Assembly (NCBI GenBank): GCA_950295325.1
Contig: OX485807.1
Span: 23,471,666-23,535,665 of the forward strand
DNA length: 64,000 nt
From: Polytrichum commune
Taxonomy: Eukaryota; Streptophyta; Polytrichopsida; Polytrichales; Polytrichaceae
Direction: 5' to 3'
Part shown: one piece after another, positions 22,901 through 32,856 of the stretch
Layout of the letters: each line of letters opens with the position of its first letter
How positions within the stretch are numbered: the stretch's first letter is position 1
Position numbers and translations under genes: made by a program
Notes under the pieces: model-generated
The model's database searches: none
What the model was told of the DNA's origin: nothing
What the model saw: only the letters and a program-made list of their open reading frames with translations

Positions 22901-23991
22901 AGGCATGGCTTGCCTCTTTGTCAACCCATTAGACGTTTGTCCCATTCATTTGAGCCTCAAGATATACATGACTTGGCCTTGGCTTAAGGCTACTAGCCTT
23001 GGCCACAAAGCCACCATCTAATTCTCGGTCCACCGCAGCAATATGTTTTGGCTCGGTCCGCAAAGCCAACTTTTAACATTCCGTCCGTGGGACGAATTGG
23101 TTTAGTGCCACAAAAGCAATTTCCAATAATTTGTCCACAAAACAAACATGTTTTCCCTTGATAGCACAGAGCCACCTTCCCACACTCCGTCTGCGGCACG
23201 AACATGAATTGCCTTGGTAGGACAAAGCCACCTCCCAACATTCCGTCCGCGGCATGAGTATGATTTGCCTTGGAAGCATAAAGCCACCTTTCAACATTCC
23301 GTTAGCGGCACCAACATATTTTGCCTAAGTAAAATGAACCAAACAATTTGCACTCATTTCTTTGGGACCAACTTTGGCTAAAGCCATTTGTGGTGATGTG
23401 CCGCCAAACTTTTCTTTGGGACCATCGGATTCAATGATCTTGCAAACTTTATGATCCCCACCATGTCCTCAAGAAGCCTTGGGGACTTAAACAAGGCATC
23501 CACCACCCGCTTTTAAAACCCCACCTAAAACGATGCATTTCTTAGAAAGCTCGTCCGTTTTAGGTGTATCCTTCATTTGTGCGTTTGAATAGCGCACATA
23601 GGCCTTAAGAGGCCCCGGGTGCCTCATTAGCATCAAGTTCATTTCAACATCCGAACCTTCGAAGCATCTCGAATTGAAATTTCAATCCAACATTAATACC
23701 CTCCAAGGTTTTTGGGTGCATTCGGTATTCTAGGCCCCAAATGCTTTTTTGAGGTGTGCGGGAGCCCTTTCAAAGGACTCCACCATTTTCCTTACTCAAT
23801 CCACCATCATGCCCACCATTGTCGTTAGAACTAATGGTATGGTCAAATTCCATTTACACATGATCCTTGTTCCAATTTGAGCCTCACAACCTTTTGGAAA
23901 CCCCGGGCTCACCATCACAACCCGTATTTTTGATAGCCATGTCTACCTCAAAGTGCTAGCTCAAATATTGGAACCCTGCTCTGATACCACG
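22901..23991 (-). other. Ty3 leader and gag-side remnant with short repeats
   Basis: No intact gag is visible. A local repeat of about 65-70 bases (CATTCCGTCCGCGGCA.., TTGCCTTGG, AAAGCCACCTT) runs from about 23020 to 23320. The primer binding site lies at 23978-23989. Confidence 0.6.
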
Positions 23992-24967
23992 TGTTGCAAC
24001 CCTTGCTAGCCCCCCTTGACAATCTTGCCAATTTTCAATTCTAGCAAAGGTTACGAGCGCTAACCATTCGCATTCCGCCATGCTAATGGTTAGCTCCTCC
24101 TACCCCGGACCTTATAGTTCATAGGAGGGAACCAACCCTCCTACTTTGCTTTCGGGACTCACCCCTTAACCGGTAACTCATTTCTTGGATGTGGACTTCC
24201 ATCCATGGAAGTCCAATCCTATGTTGATCATCGCGTTGCCGGAGCAACACTACAACAACCCGAACCATACTAGGCAACTATGGCCTCACATTGGGCCAAT
24301 GCCCATGGAGGCCGTGCCGTTCGGCCTCGGGTGGGTGAGGCCACACCACCTCACCCATATAAGCCTCTAGGACTTCACGCGGGGCCCCTACCCCACCGTC
24401 AACCAACCTCTTGTCTCTCTACCAAGAGTTGGGGCCAAGTGGACATTTTCCCTTAGCTGCTGGGCCTAGAACCCCCCCCAGCAGCTTCAGACCATCATAA
24501 CTTCCTTGTATGATGTCTGATCATAACAACCAACCACTCCATCTTCATCTACGCTTCACGTAGATGCCGATGGACTCCTCACTTGCCCCATTCGGGCAAG
24601 TCTTGAGGAAGTTATGCCTGTTTGAACCTTGGCAGTCCCGGGAATCACTCCCAGGCACTGCTGTACCAGGGCGCTGTCCCGGGACAGCACCCCACTCAAA
24701 TGGCCATAACTCCTAGCTCACACCTCCGATTGAGGTGATCTTGAGCATTCTAGAATCACCACGCCATGAGCTACGCATAGCTCATGGCCTCACCCTCATG
24801 CCTCCTAGTCTTTGTGGGTGGGAGGCGTTCCCAACGCCCGGGGCCCTCACCCACACTAGGATCACTTGGGCCCTCTCACCAATGGCGCCACAAGTCCCGG
24901 GTGTCACTCCAGGGTCCCCCTTGTGCCCATGGTGTTTCGGGCACTCCTCATGGAGAGGTGCGCGACA
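23992..24967 (-). repeat. 5' LTR of the Ty3 element
   Basis: 976 bases, same length as its partner and almost identical. It starts TGTTGCAACCC on the plus strand, with one change in the terminal block, and ends GCGCGACA. It is directly followed by the ATGTC duplication. Confidence 0.93.
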
Positions 24968-27107
24968 ATGTCCTGCCAAAATCTTCTACGTCCACGGCAA
25001 AGGCACCACTCAGCGTGCCTGTATTCATCTAGGCAACCATCATCATCCCGTCAAGGTTGGCAACTACAGAGATAGCCGCAAGCGCATCGACGCCCTGATC
25101 GAGGAGCACGTCGAGCGAACGCCCCAAGCCACTCATAGCAATATCGTCCTCGAAGCCAGCAAGGACCTTGTGGGTGAGTTCCTCCTCCGCAATGATAGTG
25201 ATCCTCATCACATTCTCTCCTTGGAAGAACTTGAACTAGTTTTTGATCGTTGCAAGGAGTTGAATTCCCCCCACCTCCGTAACAAGGTTACCAATTTCAA
25301 ATACTTACGTAGGTTAGGGGTTATGGATGGAATTGCCAAGCTTCGAGGTGTCAGCAACTGGGCCTATGTCCAGCGTAATCAATTCCCGGGCCAGGGTGAT
25401 GATACGGACAAAGTTTTCGTTTTCAAGATGTCCGAAGTCGGCCCTGGTAGTGGGGTCGACTTGGTTAAGCGCATGCAACCTGGTGGGGATCTCGAGCATG
25501 CTTGGATGATGTCTGACCATGTCAAACGCGTCTCCAAGTGGACCACCATGGCCTGCCACGTATACGACGGTACCTACCAGTGCGTCATGACCATCGCTTG
25601 CTGCGACTTCCAATCCGAAGACAAGGATGCTCAAGTTTTTTTTTGGCATAACCTCAACCACGTCATGGCCCACCATGGATTCCCCAAGCCCCACTTCAAA
25701 GGCTTCATGGCCGACAGTGCCCAAGCCAATTGGAATGCCGTGAGGATTGTTTACGGGTCCGGAGACCCAAAGGTTCCCATCGATGTGCATGAGAGAATAT
25801 GCTACTTCCATTGGACCCAGTCTTTGGAGAAACACACCAAGCTATATATCAAGCATGATTTGCAAGACCAACACAAGCGTCTCTGCCTGTAGTATCGCGA
25901 CGCATCCTCTATGCTCGAGGTGGAAACGAGGTACCTCGCCATCAAGGCCTGGTGGGCTTCGTCTAACTGCACCTCAGATGAGGGGCTCAAACACCTTCAG
26001 CTTTGGCTGGCCTTCTGGTACTTTCGTTATCGACAATGGGGTGGCTTCATGGAATTGGTGCGTCTTTATTGTTATTGCTTTTTGTTTTGTGTTTTATCTT
26101 TTTTTTCAAGCTTTTCTTATTTCTTGCACACCCTTTCCATTTCACAGGAGAAAATCATGACCGCCGAGGAATTTGCACAAATGCCCAATTGCAACCTTGC
26201 CGAATCCATTCACAACAAATGGCTCCAAGCATCCGGCAACAAAGGTGGCGATCTATACGTGGCCACTGTGGATGACTATATTCGAGCTTTCCTCCAAGTT
26301 GTGGCGTACCATCAGTTCCTTAAGGGTGGCATTGGGGGCGATGGCCCTAGCAAAGAAGAACTCAAGCTTCGTGTCGCTCAACGTCGTGCTCAACGTACTG
26401 GTGACCCCGCTGTCCTGCAGAAGGTTCTTTTCGACATGCCTGGCGGAGAAGAATTTTGTACTCGTAGTCCCCACCTTGAGGGTGCCGAGGTCTTTGGCTC
26501 CCAGAAACGCAAGCCTGACACTCCCATTGGAGCTGACGATGAAACCCACCGCCCCGACACCCTCAACTCCTCTCGCCCTCGTGTCGCACAGAGAACCACA
26601 AGATCTCAAGCTTCACCTTTGCCTACCATCGTCGAGGAGTCCTCCCCGACATTGCTCGAGGTTCCACCACCCCCTCCCACTGGTCTGGATTTTCGCCGTG
26701 TCACTGCTGTCCAAGAATCTGAAGTGGACGAGAAGCTCTGGCATATTGCTCGTGTTCCTTACAATTCCTCAAAGGCATGTTGGGCCATGCATGCTGTCAC
26801 CAAGAAGAAATGCACTGCCAAAATCGTCTCCAATTCCAAGAGCACCCCTGCACCGGCTTACCTTGGAGTTTGGAACTATTACAAATTCACCACACCTAAA
26901 TCTAAAAAGTTCTTTTTCTGCCCCGACGACATTGAGCGTTGTGTGAAAGGTTCACGTCGCAAGTGGGTCAACAAATTCTCTGCTGACCAAGAACGACCTC
27001 TGATTCCTCCCGTGTGGCCTGTCAAGCTTGGTACCAACCTCACTCGTCCGGAGATACTAAAGCTTGAAAATGCCGGATTCCAGCTCCCGCAGAAAGAATG
27101 CATCACG

Positions 27108-28079
27108 TGTCGCGCACCTCTCCATGAGGAGTGCCCGAAACACCATGGGCACAAGGGGGACCCCGGAGTGACACCCGGGACTTGTGGCGCCGTTGGTGAG
27201 AGGGCCCAAGTGATCCTAGTGTGGGTGAGGGCCCCGGGCGTTGGGAACGCCTCCCACCCACGGAGACTAGGATGCACAAGGGTAAGGCCATAAGCTATGT
27301 GTAGCTCATGGCGTGGTGATTCTAGAATGCTCAAGAACACCTTAATCGGAGGTGTGAGCTAGGAGTTATGGCCATTTGAGTGGGGCGCTGTCCCGGGACA
27401 GCGCCCTGGTACAGCAGTGCCGGGAGTGATTCCCGGGACTGCAAAGGTTCAAACAGGCATAACTTCCTCACCACTTGCCTGAATGGGGCAAGTGAGGAGT
27501 GCATTGGCATCTACGTGAAGCGTAGATGAAGATGGAGTGGTCAAGTGTTAGCATCAGACATCATACAAGGAAGTTATGATGGTCTGAAGCTGTGGGGGCT
27601 TCTAGGCCCAGCGGCTAAGGGAAAATGTCCACTTGGCCCCAACTCTTGGTAGAGAGACAAGAGGTTGGTTGACGGTGGGGTAGGGGCCCCGCGTGAAGTC
27701 CTAGAGGCTTATATGGGTGAGGTGGTGTGGCCTCACCCACCCGAGGCCGAACGGCACGGCCTCCATGGGCATTGGCCCAATGTGAGGCCATAGTTGCCTA
27801 GTATGGTTCGGGTTGTTGTAGTGTTGCTCCGGCAACGCGATGATCAACATAGGATTGGACTTCCATGGATGGAAGTCCACATCCAAGAAATGAGTTACCG
27901 ATTAAGGGGTGAGTCCCGAAAGCAAAGTAGGAGGGTTGGTTCCCTCCTATGAACTATAAGGCCCGGGGTAGGAGGAGCTAACCATTAGCATGGCGGAATG
28001 CGAATGGTTAGCGCTCGTAACCTTTGCTAGAATTGAAAATTGGCAAGATTGTCAAGGGGGGCTAGCAAGGGTTGCGACA
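27108..28079 (+). mobile_element. Solo LTR in the 3' part of the transposase gene
   Basis: A 972-base copy of the same LTR family in the plus orientation, with the perfect 5-base duplication TCACG at 27103-27107 and 28080-28084. Removing it and one copy joins CIT to PTRLF in frame, just before the SWIM finger. It differs from the Ty3 LTRs at more sites, so it is an independent insertion. Confidence 0.93.
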
Positions 28080-28582
28080 TCACGCCAACTCGCCTCTTCA
28101 ACACTTCAGCTCCTCCCCTTGACCTCTCCGGAATAGATGTTCCTGCCAATCCCGACTCTTATCCTTCTTCCAGGCAGTCCAAGGCTACGAGACGGTCTGC
28201 TACTGCATCGTCAACAAAACAAATGCAGATGGTCGCATCTGCACGAGCTATGGACGGGACCATTTTGAAGGTTACTATGATTCCACGCCCTGGATTTGGT
28301 TGCGTGCTCACGTTGCAATCCAAACCTGCACCTACACAATCTATTTACCAACTGACAGTCAGTTTCTTGCCCGAGTGTAATTGCCCGGCCTTTAAGGATA
28401 TGATATCAAAGTTTGGCCGGAAACGAAATTCGTTCTTGCACTGCAAACACCTGTACTTCATATTTGTTAAGGTGTCTAATGCAGACCCTGAAGTTGATTT
28501 GTTCATACACGCCCCTACCTTTAGCTTCAATGAAGTCAAACTCATCCTAGAGGGAGGCCTCTTGACACAATCTACTTCCTAG

Positions 28583-29520
28583 AATTCCTCTCAGCCTAGC
28601 ACTACATTAGGCTATGATATATGTGTCCATTTCTGGACCTCTTGTGCAATCATAATTGATTGATATAATAAATTTATAATCTCATGGATCATTTTTATTC
28701 ATTTCAAAATTTTGTATTACAATGTTTCTTATGTCTATCAACTCTATTTCCGTTTTGCATAATTCTTCGATGATTCCGAGGGAGGTGGACCCGGTCGAAG
28801 CAAGTCAATATAAGAAACTGTTTTATCTTTCATTCGATCCTTCAGTGGACGACGATGCGGCGACAATCCTCTCATCCTTTCGCGAAATGAAAGAGACTTG
28901 GAATATTCGCCTACCACCTTCACCTCCTACTCCGTTTCGTTCGGTTTTTCTTCATCCAAATCAACGTCCTTCTCCGGTACATCTGCCTGCCTCTTTTCAT
29001 TTTTCTCATATTCTTTCTACTCCTCCTGCATCCTCCACCTCCATACTTATATAGACTGCGAAAATGGAGTCACCTCGTAGTCATCACTACTTCAATTTCC
29101 AGCAGCAAACTCAAATTCCGGCGATGGATTAAAGGGAATATGAGGATCTTCTAGACTTCTAATTTCCTTCTCCCATCCTAGTCCAGCAAACATGTCTCTC
29201 TCATCTCCCATTGTGTGCAAGTGTATATACAATCATGTCGGGTATGAGTTCAATTAATAATCTATTCGGCCAAAAACGATAATTGCTCCAGTCCAAGCTA
29301 TAGAGTTGATTCACATATAGGACAAAGGAGTGATGGAATAAAAATGAAGCAAGTTGATTATTTTGATTGACTCATTCTTCAATTATACCAATCTCATAAA
29401 ATTCATTTTCATTGATTATTTCTTGTAATCATCCTTGGTTTTAATAATTCAACGACCTCACGGTTTCCAAACTTAATGAGACCATTTCAAATTCAAGGCC
29501 TTTTCTTAATTTTAGGACCT
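28583..29520. other. Right subterminal region of the inner MULE
   Basis: This follows the transposase stop. An AATAAA within ATATAATAAATTTATAA near 28,665 is a plausible poly(A) signal. An ORF at 28722-29054 has no recognised domain and ends in proline/serine-rich text; I do not call it a gene. The rest is A/T-rich and lacks coding signal. Confidence 0.45.
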
Positions 29521-29688
29521 ATACATCCCACGGAAATAGGTCCAAATTTTTTTACCATTTTTGATAGATTCTAGAATATTCCAGGTATATTCCTGTCTAT
29601 TTTTAAAACCCTTATTTTAGTCTGTCAAGTTTGCTATTTTTATTTCTTCTACGCTCTCCGCTCTACGCTCACATAGGAGTGTCGTCCG
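29521..29688 (-). repeat. Right terminal inverted repeat of the inner MULE
   Basis: The inverted core CTCTCCGCTCTACGCTCACA lies at 29654-29673, 15 bases from the end. The left core is 14 bases from its own end. CCCACGGAAATAGG near 29,530 is the inverted partner of the inner left block. The terminal bases GTCGTCCG abut the ACCAACACC duplication at 29689-29697. Confidence 0.85.
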
Positions 29689-29697
29689 ACCAACACC

Positions 29698-30887
29698 TCC
29701 ACGATGGTGGTGCACTCATCATCATTCATCCTTTTCGATTGAGCACAAAGTCAAACATCCTCGGATACTGCAAGTCCTACGGATTTGAAATCCGCAAGGA
29801 GTGGTGGGGGATGAACCGTTTGCATTTGACATCGGCAGTACATCCGACATCCACTGTAAGTTCAAAACTATGTCTTGTGTTCTGATTCGGCTTTGACATT
29901 AAGGATCTTCACACATGATTTGATTATCCATGGACATTGTCATTCTTGTCTAATATTGTTGTTCGAATGCCAGACCATGAGATTTGGCATCTGTTTGGCG
30001 GTGAGGAGTCTTTCAGGGGTTCCCAATTCTACATTTTCTTTTCAGCCAATTCCTGCTCTTGACCACCACGGAGTAGACGTTGCCAAAGATGACATCCTCA
30101 TGAACCTGGTCACGAAAGATGATCAGCTCATGAATGGCAATTTGCCTTGGCGAGGCCCTCGGGAGAAGTCCGTCTTGCTCATGCAGATGCTTATAGAAGC
30201 GTCTACCTTTCCTGGGGATCTCGTGGTTGACTGCACTGCAGCCACTGGTTCGTTTTCTCAACCTAAACCCTACTCAGTCTCAGTTTATTTTCCTCAAGGT
30301 TTCAACTTAATTTTATTTGTACATTCACTTAACACCTAAATCATCTTCACTTCTCTAGGGTTGTCCATACACGCTTGTCACAATATCAACCGACATATTG
30401 CCGCGTTTGAGCCGGATGAGGAAATCTTCAAGGCCTTACTGGCACCCCTCATCCGGGCTTCACCTGCTCTTTCGCCTCCTCACCTGGATCCACTCACCAT
30501 CGTGGATGACATTGATGGCGAGGAAATTGAAGTTGAGCGGATCGTGAAGAAATCCCGATTCAGTAAGTAAGTCTAAACGTTCAAGTATTCATTTCTATTG
30601 AGATCATGTTGATTTATGTTACTTCTTTTTGTTGTCACTTCTTATTTCGGCTTTCGTTTTGCAGGTGCGAGATCCTGATTTCTCCACAGCATCGACATTT
30701 TTTTTGTAGGCCGACATTTTTCCCAAGCCCTCCTAAACCCTTTGAGTTGCCTACATATGCCGAAGAAATCGCTTTTTGTTTTGCAACTGAGGGCATACGG
30801 AATCCCACTTCGCGCTCCCGTTCTCTGTCTCGTAGAGGCTTGAGTTTTCTAGATCTAGAAGCTGTTCAGTGTGATGAGGAGGAGTGA
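29698..30887 (+). pseudogene. Gene A, 3' part: methylase-like domain and C-terminus
   Basis: This continues the exon split at 3402: 29698-29855, then 30046-30247, 30359-30566 and 30665-30887 (TGA). It encodes DGGALIIIHPF and WWGMNRLHLTS, matching the segment after the altered DPPY motif in gene B. NLPWRGPREK is followed by ASTFPGDLVVDCTAATG, the SAM motif I region seen after the HPTQKP box in N4/N6 methylases, and then NRHIAAFEPDEEIF. The C-terminus, PPKPFELPTYAEE.. to SFLDLEA, matches gene B's SPSKTFELPSYAAE.. to DFLDIEA. No stop or frameshift is visible; the only damage is the MULE insertion upstream. It could still be transcribed from a promoter inside the MULE. Confidence 0.75.
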
Positions 30888-31440
30888 ACGCATTCGTACA
30901 CTTTTTCAATGATTGCTTGCGATTTGTTAGGCGAATGTTGTGTTGAATAAATGACCCTAAACCATTAGTGTCACCTCATGTAACTTGGCATTCAAGTGTG
31001 TTTTCTAATACCTCTACATGAGTATGTTCAACAATGATATGAGATGCACACCTATCTTACACAATGGTCTACAAGTTGACTAAAGTGTACACCAACGAAA
31101 AGTGTACCCTAAACCCAACTTCCACTCTATTCTTCAATAAGACATAGAGGTTAACTAAAAAAGATAAAGAAATGTAGTTGTAAAAATATAGATCAAAACA
31201 TGAAACAAAGACTAAGGAAAACTAAACCGAACAACTAAACCAAAATATTAAAGATAATAAGTATAGAATATCAATACGATTTTTAATATTACAAATAATA
31301 AGAAGATACATTGGAAGAAGAATGGAAGAATTAAAAAATGAGAATATAGATTGGAAGAAGAATGGAATAACCCAAAAAATGCTTGTGCATAAATTATGGA
31401 CATCATCCTATGTTTTATGTTCAAATCAAACATCAAACCC
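30888..31440. other. Gene-free region downstream of gene A
   Basis: A/T-rich DNA with AATAAATG near 30,945 as a possible poly(A) signal for gene A. I see no other feature. Confidence 0.4.
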
Positions 31441-31499
31441 CAAGAAATTCGGGGCCATATCCAAAGTGGCCACTCCCGCATGACATATGAACCACTTGG

Positions 31500-32160
31500 C
31501 ATGCCGAGACTCAACCTGAAACCAATGATTTGAGGTCAAATTTATAGATTCAGGTTGAATGTAGCTAAGCATGAATCCTAAACATTGCATGCCCTCATTC
31601 AACCTGAAGCTATCAACTTGACCTCAAATCAAACAACAAACCCCTAGGCCTTTGTCCAAAGTGGCCATATATGCCGAGACCGAACATGAAATCTAAGCCG
31701 TTGGGCATGTCGAGACCCAAATTGAAACCAATGATTTGAGGTCAAATTTATAAATTCAGGTTGAATGTAGCTAAGCATGATACCCAAACATGGCATGCCC
31801 ACATTCAACCGGAAAGCATAAACTTGACCTCAAATCAGACATAAAACCCCTAGGCCTTTTCCAAAGTGGCCATGCCGAGACCGAACATGAAATCTAAGAG
31901 ACCCAAATTTAAACCAATGATTTGATATCAAATTTATGGCTTCAGGTTGAAAGTAGCTAAGCATGAAACCCAAACATGGCATGCCTACATTCAACACGAA
32001 GCGATAAACTTGACCTCAAATCAGAAATAAAACCCCTAGGCCTTGTCCAAAGTGGCCATGCCGAGACCGAACATGAAATCTAAGAGACCCAAATTGAAAC
32101 CAATGATTCGACTTCAAATTTATGGAGTCGGGTTGAATGTAGCTACACCCTTTAAACACA
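31500..32160 (+). repeat. Tandem array with about 180-210-bp unit in the outer MULE
   Basis: Four copies, starting near 31520, 31731, 31913 and 32099, of a unit with ACCAATGATTTGAGGTCAAA, TTCAGGTTGAATGTAGCTAA, AACTTGACCTCAAATC and CCCCTAGGCCTT. It sits between gene A and the palindrome array. Confidence 0.85.
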
Positions 32161-32182
32161 ATCAGAATGTAGGGGCTCAAGT

Positions 32183-32660
32183 CATGAGGCCTCGGATCCG
32201 AGGCCTTGTCCAAGTGGGATTTAGTCCACCTCAAATGACAACCTGTAAGCATCCGAGACCCATTCCCAACCTACAAACCTTATATCCAATCTGAAATGAT
32301 ACCGCAGCCATGAGGCCTCGGATCAGAGGCCTTGTCCAAGTGGGACTTAGTCCACCTCAAATGACAACCTGTAAGCATCGGAGACCCATTCCCAACCTAC
32401 AAACCTTATACCCAATCTGAAATGATACCGCAGCCATGAGGCCTCGGATCAGAGGCCTTGTCCAAGTGGGACTTAGTCCACCTCAAATGACAACCTGTAA
32501 GCATCGGAGACCCATTCCCAACCTACAAACCTTATACCCAATCTGAAATGATACCGCAGCCATGAGGCCTCGGATCCGAGGCCTTCTCCAACTGGGATTT
32601 AGTCCACCTCAAATGACAACCTGTAACCATCCGAGACCCATTCCCACTCTACAAACCTTA
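32183..32660 (+). repeat. 126-bp tandem array carrying the GCCTCGGATCCGAGGC palindrome
   Basis: Four copies at 32183, 32309, 32435 and 32561, an exact period of 126 bases. Each starts CATGAGGCCTCGGATC. The outer two have the perfect palindrome, while the middle two read GGATCAGAGG. The same palindrome occurs about ten times in the inner MULE, in otherwise different repeat units. Confidence 0.93.
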
Positions 32661-32799
32661 TAAGAGAATCTGCAAGCAAATATAATATAAGTTCCTCAAC
32701 CACGGTTATAGGTTATTTTTGTCAAAAAAATTGTCAAAAAAAATTTCAATATTTAGCTCTACACCGCGGTCATAGGGCATGTTTCATCACACAAAATTT

Positions 32800-32856
32800 C
32801 AATATTCTACAAAACTCACCGCTCACCGCTCACCGCTCGCAAAATAGCTTTTCCCC
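32800..32856 (-). repeat. Proposed right terminal inverted repeat of the outer MULE
   Basis: On the plus strand CTCACCGCTCACCGCTCACC is followed by GCTCGCAAAATAGC and ends TTTTCCCC at 32856. Its reverse complement has the same plan as the inner MULE's left end: GGG(G)AAA, a variable spacer of similar length, then repeated GAGCGG units. Confidence 0.55.

Larger units (their letters stand above)
16882..24967 (-). mobile_element. Ty3-type LTR retrotransposon, near-identical LTRs but decayed pol
   Basis: The element is 8,086 bases and is bounded by two 976-base LTRs in direct orientation. A primer binding site TGGTATCAGAGC (initiator tRNA-Met) lies at 23978-23989 on the minus strand, two bases inside the 5' LTR. 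A purine-rich tract, complement of CTCACCCCCACC at 17858, precedes the 3' LTR. Only three LTR differences are visible (near 16885, 17213 and 17578), indicating recent insertion. The coding region is badly damaged: much of reverse transcriptase is missing, integrase has frameshifts, and another LTR sits in it. It was therefore probably mobilised by enzymes of another copy. Confidence 0.92.
15842..28582 (+). pseudogene. MULE transposase with SWIM zinc finger, broken by two LTR insertions, a stop and a frameshift
   Basis: Coding blocks are 15842-16881, 24968-26057, 26148-27107 and 28080-28582 (ending QSTS). The intron at 26058-26147 is GT..AG. The N-terminal region has a serine/proline linker, then CVGHLQCQNPQCDYL and CRICKNPPKCIAPC cysteine clusters. 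The catalytic part has CHVYDGTYQCVMTIACCD, FMADSAQANWNAVRIVYG and ERICYFHWTQSLEKH, fitting the DDE core and C..H motif of MULE transposases. The C-terminus has CNCPAFKDM..LHCKHLYF, a CxC..CxH SWIM finger. Damage: one base appears missing in a nine-C run at 16343-16351; TAG at 25890 replaces an expected glutamine; a Ty3 element lies at 16882; a solo LTR lies at 27108. Removing each LTR insertion plus one target copy restores the frame at that junction, so the breaks appear recent. Confidence 0.85.
3403..29688 (+). mobile_element. Inner giant Mutator-like element, about 26.3 kb
   Basis: The ends are inverted repeats. The left reads GGGAAAC.., then TGTGAGCGTAGAGCGGAGAG from 3417. The right end is the reverse complement of this block at 29654-29673. 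The outer 14-15 bases are divergent. A further shared stretch, CCTATTTCCGTGG, lies inward on both sides. A perfect 9-bp target duplication flanks the element. It contains a MULE transposase with a SWIM zinc finger, gene B, a basic-protein gene, a small ORF near the left end, and about 4.5 kb of tandem repeats. About 9 kb of its length comes from later LTR retrotransposon insertions, so the original element was about 17 kb. That is large for a MULE and within the range of elements that carry cargo genes. Confidence 0.88.
1..32856 (+). mobile_element. Outer giant Mutator-like element (partial, left end outside window)
   Basis: This is inferred to be a giant MULE containing gene A, tandem repeats and a palindrome array, and ending at 32856. 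Read inward on the minus strand, its right end begins GGGGAAAAGC and then has GAGCGGTGAGCGGTGAGCGG. This mirrors the left end of the inner MULE, which begins GGGAAAC, has about 14 variable bases, and then repeats GAGCG units. The gag reading frame from 32857 onward stops matching exactly at this point. The layout (terminal repeat, tandem repeats, then the 3' end of a ParB/methylase-like gene) also matches the left half of the inner MULE. No target duplication can be tested because the left end is off-window. An expected duplication would be TAGAATCTA (32857-32865). Confidence 0.55.

Noticed and set aside
28722-29054. 110-codon ORF after the transposase
   Set aside because: No recognisable domain and no conserved partner; the serine/proline-rich end is compositional.
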